64,000 bases of DNA from Mangrovicella endophytica (GTDB taxonomy: Bacteria > Pseudomonadota > Alphaproteobacteria > Rhizobiales > Rhizobiaceae). Below the pieces are notes generated by a model, which was given only the letters and a program-made list of their open reading frames with translations, had not been told where the DNA came from and did no database searches. Below, in pieces: positions 57,443-64,000 of this stretch; within the stretch, counting starts at the first letter, position 1, and every line of letters starts with the position of its first letter. A program made the translations under genes and the position numbers. Where the stretch lies: the NCBI RefSeq assembly GCF_002893625.1, contig NZ_PKMZ01000002.1, forward strand, positions 558,001 through 622,000, written 5' to 3'.

Positions 57443-58414
57443 TCAGCGCTGCGCGACCGGGGTCGGGGCGACGCCGTCAGACGTATTGGCGTTCACCTGG
57501 TTGGTGCCGTAGGAGTAGATGGTGCCTCCCGAAGCCGTCTGCAGGCCGGTGCCGTTGTTGGTAACCGACGAACGTCCGATCAGGATCGCGGAGTTTGCGC
57601 CGACGGAGCGGACGCCTTCACCGGCATTGTTGGCAACGAGCACCCCATCCAGCATCATCCTGACGACGCCAGTTCCGGCGATTGCCGTAAAGCCATGGAA
57701 TGGCGCATCGCTCGTCGAACTGTTCCGGATGCTGACGTCGACGTCACCGGTTGTTCCCGACGAGTCGGCCCGGACCCCGACGACGTTGTTCGAGAAGACC
57801 GTGTTGGCGACGGTCACCTGCGCGGCCGCACTTCCCGTAGGCGCGATCTGAAGCCCCGCCCCGTTCGTCGAGCTGCCATTGTTCGTGATCGTGCTGTTGG
57901 CCAGCGTCAGCCTGGCCGTCCCCGTGGAGTTGTTGACGAAAACGCCGAAGCCGTTAGGCGCGTCACCTTTGAAGCCGTTGATCGTCACTCTGTCGACGAG
58001 AACGGAGTTTGCCTGGAGATAGCGGATGCCGTTCAGGCCAGGGGCTGTTACCGGGGCGCCGTTGATGGAAATGCCACGCAGCACGACGTTGATGTCAGCG
58101 CCATTGACGATGATGCCATTGGTGGCTGAGGAGAGTGCTGACCCGAAGGTGCCACTGCAGTCGATCGTGATCGACTTGGTGATGGTGACGGTGCCGTAGC
58201 CGGCGGGATCGAGGCAGTTGATCTCGCCGCTTGCAGCCGTCTTGGAGATGGCGCCGGCAAAGGTCTTGCAGGGCGCGGTGCGGCTGCAAGGATTGACGTC
58301 ATCACCGACGCCGGACACCCAGGTACGGGTGGCCTGCGCGGAGGCCTGGCCCACGAAGGCGCCGACCAACAGCGGCGCAGCCAGGAGAGCCGCGACCAAG
58401 TTGAGCTTTTTCAT
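57443..58414 (-). CDS. Secreted right-handed beta-helix protein
   Basis: A 323-residue exported protein with signal peptide (KLNLVAALLAAPLLVGAFVGQASA). The mature part starts TWVSGVGDDVNPCSRTAPCKTFAGAI, has a cysteine-bracketed ITIDCSGTFG segment, and continues as short repeated strands rich in Asn, Val, Ser and Gly (NGFGVFVNNS, LANSTITNNGSS, NTVFSNNVVGVR), the pattern of a parallel beta-helix. Related proteins are common in Rhizobiales and Bradyrhizobium without known activity; no lyase active site is recognisable. A surface-adhesion or polysaccharide-binding role is a guess. Confidence 0.82.
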   Translation of the reverse strand: MKKLNLVAALLAAPLLVGAFVGQASAQATRTWVSGVGDDVNPCSRTAPCKTFAGAISKTAASGEINCLDPAGYGTVTITKSITIDCSGTFGSALSSATNGIIVNGADINVVLRGISINGAPVTAPGLNGIRYLQANSVLVDRVTINGFKGDAPNGFGVFVNNSTGTARLTLANSTITNNGSSTNGAGLQIAPTGSAAAQVTVANTVFSNNVVGVRADSSGTTGDVDVSIRNSSTSDAPFHGFTAIAGTGVVRMMLDGVLVANNAGEGVRSVGANSAILIGRSSVTNNGTGLQTASGGTIYSYGTNQVNANTSDGVAPTPVAQR

Positions 58415-58848
58415 GTGTGATCTCCGTCTTTGCGACCGGATGTCGATGTTCCGGTGCGTTGCGGAGCCACTATCGGGCGATGTGAGAGGAAGAGGAAAAC
58501 TTTCCTACAAGCTTTCGAGTTGAACAGAAAGTGATCGACGGTGAGCGACGATCACGCGTCTTTGCTTGCACCCAGCCGGGGATGACCTGCTACGCCCAGT
58601 GGCCTGCTCTTCTCAGGCCTGAAATATCTCCCCTATGGGACACACCGGAATTGGATGTAGTGACGGTTTTCCTGAGTGGGTTATGATCTTGGCACCGTGC
58701 CGTCGCCGTAGAACATTTCAGATATCTGGATGATCAAGCGCCGCAGATGTGCCGCCGCCGGACTGCCGATCGACTTGATCAGCCGACACGCCTATCGAGA
58801 TCTGAGACGAAGATAATGCCGCCGCGCAGAAATTACACATGAGTAGCA
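58415..58848. other. 434-base gap upstream of the glycosyltransferase-sulfotransferase gene
   Basis: Noticeably less GC-rich than the surroundings. It contains the beta-helix promoter region, an inverted repeat GGCCTG-CTCTTCT-CAGGCC at about 58602-58620, and the integrase-like scrap at 58730-58816. No intact gene is supported. Confidence 0.5.
58730..58816 (+). pseudogene. Possible tyrosine-recombinase fragment
   Basis: A 28-codon frame, MIKRRRCAAAGLPIDLISRH followed by AYRD and an arginine-rich end. This resembles the segment of tyrosine recombinases that leads into the catalytic H-x-x-R (MIRRR.AAAGI.TKI..HTFRATG). The remainder of the domain is missing and the catalytic residues are not intact. 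A short match can arise by chance, so this is tentative. Confidence 0.3.
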
Positions 58849-60600
58849 ATGTCTGACCTCGTCATACGGTTTTCTTGCGTTGTCGACGAGGATCCAATCT
58901 TCACGACCCAGGCATTTCGCTGGGTCCGTAGCCTCATCGAACTGGGTCGTGTTTCTCCTCAGGACATTGCGGTTCATTATGTATTGGGCACTGATCGTGT
59001 TCGTCTGGCGGAAGTCTTCGAGCCTCTGTGCGTTTCTCTGTTCCCCGTGAGTCGGATGTCATGGCGGTTGCCTCACTTGAACAAGCTCGCTCAGTTGCAG
59101 TCCCTCTTCCTGCGGGATGCGGACCTCGCAGTCCTGTGTGACTGCGACACGTTCTTCCTATCCGATCCTCGTCCGTACCTTGTGAAAGATCAGCTGGCGG
59201 CGGCCGTGGTCGATCTGTCGAACCCGCCTCTTGTCATCTGGGACGAATTGCTCCGGCGGGCCGGCCTGACCAAGGGGCGGCCGGACGTCAGGACCGGCTC
59301 TTCGGATGCTCCGACGATCTTCGAGAATAGGAATGGCGGGATTTACGTCTTCCCCGGAAAGCGGTTGGGAGAGATCGACGAGGCTTGGCGCAAGTGGGTC
59401 GCATGGCTCGACGGCCAGGGCGACATTCTCGGGCATTTCACGTTTCACACCGACCAGATCGCGTTCGCGCTTGCCTGTCTCGACAACGACTTGCAGCCCC
59501 GTATCCTGCCGAAAAGCTTGAACTTTCCGACACATCTGCCGCCGGAACATGTCGGCGACGGAGCGCCGATCGTGCTGCATTATCATCGTCATGTCGACAA
59601 GCGGGGCGCTCTCCGGCCGCTCGGGCAGCCAACGGTGGATCGGGCGATTGCATTTGCCAATTCAGTCCTCGCCAAACCGGCGTTGATCCAGCGCAAGCAG
59701 CGCCTGGTCCTCCATGTCGGCCTCCCCAAAACTGGAACGAGCGCGTTGCAGCGCTGGTGCGGGGACAACGCCACAGAGCTTCTTGCACATGGGATCAGGT
59801 ATCCTGAACCCAGCAGCTTGACAGCGATGCCCAAGCACCAGTTCCTGGTGGACGATCTGAAGTCAGGGCGTTTCGATCGGACGGCGAAGGCCATTGCCGA
59901 GAGCCGCGCGGGCAACGGCTCGGATTGCGTCATCCTGAGCACCGAGGGCCTGACCAATCACCTCTACGACTTCCGTCCGGCGGCCTTGAAGACTCTGCGC
60001 GAACTGCTGGAGCCCTTCGAGACAACGATATTCCTGGTCCATCGAGACCTCGAGGACTGGCTGCGGTCGTACCACAAGCAATGCGAGATCAATCCGCGCA
60101 TTCCGATCTACAGCTACGGTCTCGGCCTCGATCTGCGGGAGTTCCGGGAACTTCCACGCGTCAAGAAATTGATGAACATCCAGAACCTTGTCGCGGACTG
60201 TGCGGCCGCTTATGGCTCGGCCAAGGTCGTTGCCGCCGAATTCGACACTGACTGGACCGGGCAGTTCTTCTCCTTGTGCGGGTATAGTCCGGTGGGAGGC
60301 AGCGAATTGCCGCGCGCCAATGAAAGCGTACCGGACTGGGTTTTTCAGGCCGTGCTGCGTCTCAACCGGCTCGGCCTGTCCGACGAGGCGCGGAGCGCCT
60401 GGATGGGCACTCTGCAGCGTTTTGCCCGGTCTCGGCATTCCGGATTGATGGCCTTCGAAGCGAAGTCGAGCGCCGAAAGGCTGTGGCGTCAGCTAGACCC
60501 TGCACTCATCGGCGTAGTCTCAGCGCCCGACGAGCGCTGGACAGGCTATGGTGACATGGTGCTGCGGCTGCTTCAAGAGGTTTCCGAGAAGAGCGTTTGA
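58849..60600 (+). CDS. Glycosyltransferase-sulfotransferase fusion protein
   Basis: A 583-residue two-domain protein. Residues about 1-275 look like a GT-A glycosyltransferase: DxD in AVLCDCDTFFLSDPRPYL, NGGIYVFPG, a donor-site FHTDQIAFALACLD and a late VLHYHRHVDKRG. Residues about 285-583 are a P-loop sulfotransferase-like domain with the PAPS-binding loop LHVGLPKTGTSALQRW and a 3'-phosphate-binding FLVHRDLEDWLRSYHKQ. It could add a sugar to a surface glycan and sulfate it. The exact acceptor is unknown. The ribosome site is poor, and the codon use is less GC-biased than in neighbours. Confidence 0.82.
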   Translation: MSDLVIRFSCVVDEDPIFTTQAFRWVRSLIELGRVSPQDIAVHYVLGTDRVRLAEVFEPLCVSLFPVSRMSWRLPHLNKLAQLQSLFLRDADLAVLCDCDTFFLSDPRPYLVKDQLAAAVVDLSNPPLVIWDELLRRAGLTKGRPDVRTGSSDAPTIFENRNGGIYVFPGKRLGEIDEAWRKWVAWLDGQGDILGHFTFHTDQIAFALACLDNDLQPRILPKSLNFPTHLPPEHVGDGAPIVLHYHRHVDKRGALRPLGQPTVDRAIAFANSVLAKPALIQRKQRLVLHVGLPKTGTSALQRWCGDNATELLAHGIRYPEPSSLTAMPKHQFLVDDLKSGRFDRTAKAIAESRAGNGSDCVILSTEGLTNHLYDFRPAALKTLRELLEPFETTIFLVHRDLEDWLRSYHKQCEINPRIPIYSYGLGLDLREFRELPRVKKLMNIQNLVADCAAAYGSAKVVAAEFDTDWTGQFFSLCGYSPVGGSELPRANESVPDWVFQAVLRLNRLGLSDEARSAWMGTLQRFARSRHSGLMAFEAKSSAERLWRQLDPALIGVVSAPDERWTGYGDMVLRLLQEVSEKSV

Positions 60601-60630
60601 CGTGCGCGCGCCTTGCGACCACGCGCACGT
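60600..60630. terminator. Hairpin between fusion gene and tail-collar gene
   Basis: Perfect 9-bp arms ACGTGCGCG / CGCGCACGT with a 13-base loop, between two convergent genes. Confidence 0.6.
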
Positions 60631-60646
60631 CGAAGTCGGGCGCTTC

Positions 60647-61249
60647 TTATGGACGGGGCGGGTAAATGCCCTCGAGAGCAATACACCACGTCATCGCGAG
60701 GTAGGGACCGCGATGCTGGACGGGCTGGCTGCCGCCTGTCTGAGCGATCATGTCAGCCGCCATGGTGCGATTGGCTGGCCCATTGTGATAGACGTCGTCG
60801 TCGCCCACACCGCCACCGAGATAGCGGCCCTGCGGCCCGCCCTGATCCGCGGTTGCGTTAGTCGCGTTCACCACATGCGAGTGCGAAGGCATCTGCGCCG
60901 TAGTGAGGGTGAAGCTTTCCTGGCCCCCAATTTGGCCCAAGGCGTAAGTCGAAAGACCAGGACCTGTACCAGCGAAGATCGGCGCGCGGCCGCGCAGATC
61001 AGGAAGGGCGAAGGTCGACGTTCCGTTGCCGCCGTAGGTCGTTCCCAAAAGCGAGAACAACGCCGTATTGGATGCTATCGAGAGAATCGAGCCATCGGCG
61101 TTGGCCCAGCCCCTCGGACAGAAATTGCCGCCGAAGAGCATAGCCTGCCCGACAAAGGGCTCGGCCTGTGCCGAAGCGGTCGAGGTGCCGGCAATCGTTG
61201 CGAGAAGAGTGCATGAGAGAGCGAGCGAGTTCTTCGTGAGCCTGCGCAC
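60647..61249 (-). CDS. Exported phage tail-collar-domain protein
   Basis: A 200-residue protein with a signal peptide (LTKNSLALSCTLLATIAGTSTASA) and a phage Tail Collar domain: EPFVGQAMLFGGNFCPRGWANADGSILSIASNTALFSLLGTTYGGNGTSTFALPDLRGR, then GQIGGQESFTLTTAQMPSHSHVV, GRY and LAMTWCIALEGIYP. Such proteins (MdpB-like) have been found outside phages as secreted proteins. The start is taken at GTG 61249 because GGAGG lies 6 bases upstream; a TTG at 61276 is poorer. No other phage gene is present. Confidence 0.85.
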   Translation of the reverse strand: MRRLTKNSLALSCTLLATIAGTSTASAQAEPFVGQAMLFGGNFCPRGWANADGSILSIASNTALFSLLGTTYGGNGTSTFALPDLRGRAPIFAGTGPGLSTYALGQIGGQESFTLTTAQMPSHSHVVNATNATADQGGPQGRYLGGGVGDDDVYHNGPANRTMAADMIAQTGGSQPVQHRGPYLAMTWCIALEGIYPPRP

Positions 61250-61442
61250 CTTTGTCCTCCGTAAGGTGTGTCCCAACTGACAGCACCCTCACCGTAGAGA
61301 ACCGCTCAAGGTTGTAAATAGACACCCGTTCTTATCAGCTGCCTGTCTCCGCTTCCATGCGACAGTTGGCGGAGAGATGCTTCAATTCATGGGCTGGATA
61401 TGGCACGGAGCGCGCTGAACATCCCTCTAAAGGCATGAAGAG

Positions 61443-62216
61443 ATGATAGGAACGGATGGCGATCAGCTGGTCGCGGCAGGCGGGCCGGCGATCATCCTGG
61501 TCGAGCCGCAACTCGGCGAGAATATCGGCATGGTGGCGCGGGCCATGGCCAATTTCGGCCTTGAGGACCTGCGTCTCGTCAATCCGCGTGACGGCTGGCC
61601 GAGCGAGAAAGCTCGCGCGGCAGCGTCCCGGGCCGACCATGTGATCGATGCTGTGCGCCTGTTCGGCTCCGTCGAGGAGGCCGTTGCCGATCTGACCTAT
61701 GTCCTCGCCACGACGGCGCGCTCGCGCGACAGCCAGAAGCCGGTACGAGGTCCGAAGTCGGCATGTGCGCAGCTGCGCGGACGGATCACGGCTGGGCAGC
61801 CGACCGGCATCCTTTTCGGACGCGAGCGTTTCGGCCTGTCGAACGAGGAAGTCGGATTGGCCGACGAGATCGTCACCTTCCCCGTCAATCCAGCCTTTGC
61901 CTCGCTCAACATCGCGCAGGCAGTGCTTCTGATGAGCTACGAGTGGATGCAATCGAGCTCGGACGACGCGGAAACGCCGCGCTTTGCTCCAATTGAGGCG
62001 GATCCTGCGGAGAAAGGCGACCTGCATCGTCTGCTGGATCACACCGAAGTGCTGCTGGACCGCCTCGGCTACTTCCGCCCGCCGGAACGGCGGGTCGCCC
62101 TCTCGGAAAAGCTGCGCACGACCCTGACCAAAGCCAATTTCAGCCGCATGGAGGTGCACGCGCTGCATGGCGTCCTGCGTCATGTAGAACATCGCCTTGA
62201 CGGAGACGGCGAGTGA
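61443..62216 (+). CDS. trmJ: tRNA (cytidine/uridine-2'-O-)-methyltransferase TrmJ
   Basis: A 257-residue SPOUT methyltransferase with a trefoil-knot SAM site. N-terminal [22 protein letters not shown]; motif 2 [16 protein letters not shown]; motif 3 [19 protein letters not shown]. TrmJ methylates the ribose at position 32 of several tRNAs. It overlaps murI by 4 bases. This gene marks the right border of the accessory region. Confidence 0.93.
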   Translation: MIGTDGDQLVAAGGPAIILVEPQLGENIGMVARAMANFGLEDLRLVNPRDGWPSEKARAAASRADHVIDAVRLFGSVEEAVADLTYVLATTARSRDSQKPVRGPKSACAQLRGRITAGQPTGILFGRERFGLSNEEVGLADEIVTFPVNPAFASLNIAQAVLLMSYEWMQSSSDDAETPRFAPIEADPAEKGDLHRLLDHTEVLLDRLGYFRPPERRVALSEKLRTTLTKANFSRMEVHALHGVLRHVEHRLDGDGE

Positions 62217-63019
62217 GCGCCTCTGGCGGAAAGACGGAAGGACGTCCGGTCCTGATGCTGGACAGCGGGGTCGGGGGCCTGACGGTGCTGCGCGAGGCGC
62301 GCGTGCTGATGCCGGATCGTCGCTTCGTCTACGTGGCCGACGATGCGGGCTTTCCGTATGGCGGCTGGGAAGAGGCGGCGCTGCGCGAGCGGCTGGTCGA
62401 ACTCTTCGGCAAGCTCATCGCGGAGCATCGACCCGCGATCTGCGTCGTTGCCTGCAACACGGCATCCACGCTGGCGCTGGATGCGCTGCGCGCCGCCTAT
62501 CCCGACATGCCCTTCGTCGGCACGGTGCCAGCCATCAAGCCGGCCGCGGAACGGACCCGGTCGGGCCTCGTGTCGGTTCTGGCGACGCCCGGCACAGTCA
62601 AGCGGCAATACACCAGGGATCTCATCGAGAAGTGGGCCGGGCGCTGCAGCGTCAACCTCGTTGCCAGTGTGAACCTCGCCAGCCTCGCCGAGGACTACAT
62701 GCGGCATGGCTTCGTGGACGAGGCCGCCGTGAAGGCCGGGATCGAACCCTGCTTTATCGAGGTGGACGGCCGGCGCACCGATATCGTGGTGCTGGCCTGC
62801 ACGCACTATCCGTTCCTGGTGAACCGCATGCGCAAGATGGCGCCCTGGCCGGTGGACTGGCTCGATCCGGCGGAGGCGATCGCGCGGCGCGCCCTGTCCC
62901 TGCTGCCGGCTCCAGGCGAGTTGGGGCAACCGCAGGGCCGGGACCTTGCCATTCTTACCGGCGGTGCGCCGGATGCGGTCACGCGCCGATTGATGCAGGG
63001 TTTCGGACTCTCGACCTGA
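62213..63019 (+). CDS. murI: Glutamate racemase
   Basis: A 268-residue cofactor-independent racemase that supplies D-glutamate for peptidoglycan. Both catalytic cysteines are present, in VVACNTAST and [10 protein letters not shown], with the entry motif [11 protein letters not shown]. The GTG start overlaps the trmJ stop (GTGA), so the two are translationally coupled. The convergent neighbour ends 2 bases after its stop. Confidence 0.96.
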   Translation: MSASGGKTEGRPVLMLDSGVGGLTVLREARVLMPDRRFVYVADDAGFPYGGWEEAALRERLVELFGKLIAEHRPAICVVACNTASTLALDALRAAYPDMPFVGTVPAIKPAAERTRSGLVSVLATPGTVKRQYTRDLIEKWAGRCSVNLVASVNLASLAEDYMRHGFVDEAAVKAGIEPCFIEVDGRRTDIVVLACTHYPFLVNRMRKMAPWPVDWLDPAEAIARRALSLLPAPGELGQPQGRDLAILTGGAPDAVTRRLMQGFGLST

Positions 63020-63021
63020 GT

Positions 63022-63531
63022 TCAGCCTGCGGAAAAGCTGATGTTCGAGGTCTGCTTGTCGGACCCGTCGACCTTGTCGGTCACGACCATCGAGAATTGG
63101 CCGTTGCCGGCATTTCGGATCACCATCGTCGCAGCCCTGTCGCCATAGGCCGGCACAGGATAGGTGATCGTCAGCACGAGTGCGTCGCCCTGCTGCTCGC
63201 CCGAGACCTTGGCCGCGCCCTTGGTCGAACCTGTATAGCTGCCTGAAAATCGTCCGGATGCGGGATCGTAGCGGATGTCGGCGCCAATCCGGCGCGTGAA
63301 GATGATGGCGGCGCGGCACTGTCCGGTGATGGAGACCTGGTTGGGAGACGGCCGACTCCCGGCGACCTCGCAAGAAACGCGCCGGGGCGCGGAATCCACA
63401 TCGCGTTGCACCGTGCCGGTGCCGCTCCAGCTGCCGTCAAAGCGTTGAAGGAAGCTACCGTCGGCAGACGCCGCGCTTGGAGCGCACAACGCGATGGCGA
63501 GGAGTGATAGGCCGAGATGTCTGGAATGCAT
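63022..63531 (-). CDS. Secreted small protein, W-G-G beta-barrel-like (second copy of layout)
   Basis: About 169 residues with signal peptide (HLGLSLLAIALCAPSAASA). The mature region starts FDGSWSGTGTVQRD, then RRVSCEVAG, ITGQCRAAIIFTRRIGADIRY, GSYTGSTKG and a C-terminal strand-rich part. It shares the W-x-G-x-G start, the two-cysteine pattern (VSC...GQCR) and overall size with the protein at 39314-39850, so both probably belong to one uncharacterised secreted family. ATG 63531 is chosen over the upstream in-frame ATG at 63564 because it begins the signal peptide. Confidence 0.78.
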   Translation of the reverse strand: MHSRHLGLSLLAIALCAPSAASADGSFLQRFDGSWSGTGTVQRDVDSAPRRVSCEVAGSRPSPNQVSITGQCRAAIIFTRRIGADIRYDPASGRFSGSYTGSTKGAAKVSGEQQGDALVLTITYPVPAYGDRAATMVIRNAGNGQFSMVVTDKVDGSDKQTSNISFSAG

Positions 63532-63637
63532 GGAGTTCCATTCCGAAGGATGATCATCTCGCAAGGAACGTCCGGAGATCGTCGAACGTTCGCCGGATGA
63601 AGATCAACTCGCCGGCACGTCCCGGTCTGGAGCGGTC

Positions 63638-63796
63638 ATGGACCTCATTCGTATCCTCCTGTCGATCCTGTTGCCGCCGCTCGGCGTCTTCATGCAGGTC
63701 GGCTTCGGCAAACATTTCTGGATCAACATCATCCTGACGCTGCTCGGCTACTTCCCGGGCGTCATCCATGCGGTCTGGGTGATCGCCAAGTACTAG
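63638..63796 (+). CDS. Pmp3/YqaE-family small membrane protein
   Basis: A 52-residue protein made of two membrane segments: MDLIRILLSILLPPLGVFMQ, then GFGKHFWINIILTLLGYFPGVIHAVWVIAKY. The pattern (PP.GVF...G....F..N..LT.LGY.PG..HA.WV) is diagnostic of the Pmp3/UPF0057 family, which occurs from bacteria to plants and is linked to membrane potential and salt or stress tolerance. A terminator with five Ts follows about 54 bases after the stop. Confidence 0.93.
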   Translation: MDLIRILLSILLPPLGVFMQVGFGKHFWINIILTLLGYFPGVIHAVWVIAKY

Positions 63797-63849
63797 GCGG
63801 CGACAGCCGGGTTGACATGCCAGTGTCATCTGCCTAAGCACTGCGTCAG

Positions 63850-63877
63850 CCGGCGGAAGCAATTCCAGCCGGTTTTT
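63850..63877 (+). terminator. Terminator after the Pmp3-like gene
   Basis: Stem CCGGC-GGAA / TTCC-A-GCCGG with a 4-base loop and a single bulged A, followed by TTTTT. Confidence 0.85.
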
Positions 63878-63903
63878 GACGTGTCCCGTGGACGGAGCGC
63901 CTC

Positions 63904-64000
63904 GTGCATCCTTCGTCCTGTCAGCTGGCCGAGGCGCCGGCAGAGGAGGGCGCGTTTCCCAAGCCGCCCGCGTATCACGACGATATGCCGGGCCATCCTG
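63904..64000 (+). CDS. Possible start of a further gene, 3' truncated
   Basis: GTG 63904, preceded by CGGAG at 7-bases spacing, opens a frame to the window edge (VHPSSCQLAEAPAEEGAFPK, then PPAYHDDMPGHP). No domain is recognisable from 32 codons. Other frames here are also open, so this is tentative. Confidence 0.3.
   Translation, partial: MHPSSCQLAEAPAEEGAFPKPPAYHDDMPGHP

Overview
The window is GC-rich, gene-dense bacterial chromosome from an alphaproteobacterium, most likely a Hyphomicrobiales (Rhizobiales) member. Evidence for this is the dksA - FliO-domain - cckA order, a 2.6-kresidue protein resembling the growth-pole ring protein GPR/RgsE, recA-alaS-icd synteny, a malic enzyme-phosphotransacetylase chimera, a DksA with only one zinc-finger cysteine, and a plcP-agt lipid-remodelling pair. 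I cannot fix the family or genus from sequence alone. No rRNA operon, CRISPR array or intact transposon is visible; one tRNA (Val, CAC) is present.

Layout: 1-5.5 kb holds a CobW-type metallochaperone cut by the window edge, a Tat-exported PhoX phosphatase with a clear Pho box, tRNA-Val, and divergent gph/rpiA. 5.6-13.5 kb holds a DUF2059 protein, glutathione reductase, a gamma-glutamylcyclotransferase-like protein, class II DAHP synthase, a DODA-type dioxygenase, a DedA protein and nadE. A MazE/MazF-type toxin-antitoxin pair with its own palindromic operator sits between nadE and gltX. 15.7-21.2 kb has malic enzyme, plcP-agt and an enolase-superfamily epimerase. 21.3-26 kb is a four-gene Mla/MCE lipid transporter operon followed by an LprI-like protein.

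26.7-34.5 kb is one giant repeat-rich membrane-anchored gene (GPR-like), with a small Hpt phosphotransfer protein divergent from it. 35.5-43.1 kb holds a 2Fe-2S ferredoxin and a ferredoxin-NADP reductase, a DUF922 protein, folP-folK, a small secreted protein, and a ycjF/ycjX/sixA-like cluster. 43.4-48.8 kb is dksA, the FliO-domain protein and the cell-cycle kinase cckA. 48.9-50.8 kb is the pseudouridine-degradation pair psuK-psuG. 50.9-56.3 kb is recA (with an SOS box inside its promoter), alaS and icd. 61.4-63 kb is trmJ-murI, followed by a secreted protein and a short Pmp3/YqaE membrane protein.

The accessory part is 56.3-61.3 kb, between icd and trmJ-murI. It holds a methyltransferase, a secreted beta-helix protein, a tyrosine-recombinase-like scrap, a glycosyltransferase-sulfotransferase fusion and an exported phage-tail-collar protein, with long intergenic gaps and weaker GC/codon bias. 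It reads as a small island for decorating surface glycans plus two exported proteins, and is the best place here for undescribed biology.

Functional threads: phosphate-stress adaptation (PhoX, PlcP, Agt), envelope lipid trafficking (Mla/MCE, DedA), polar growth and cell-cycle signalling (GPR-like, Hpt, CckA), and ordinary core metabolism. Most convergent gene pairs are separated by strong hairpins, listed as terminators.
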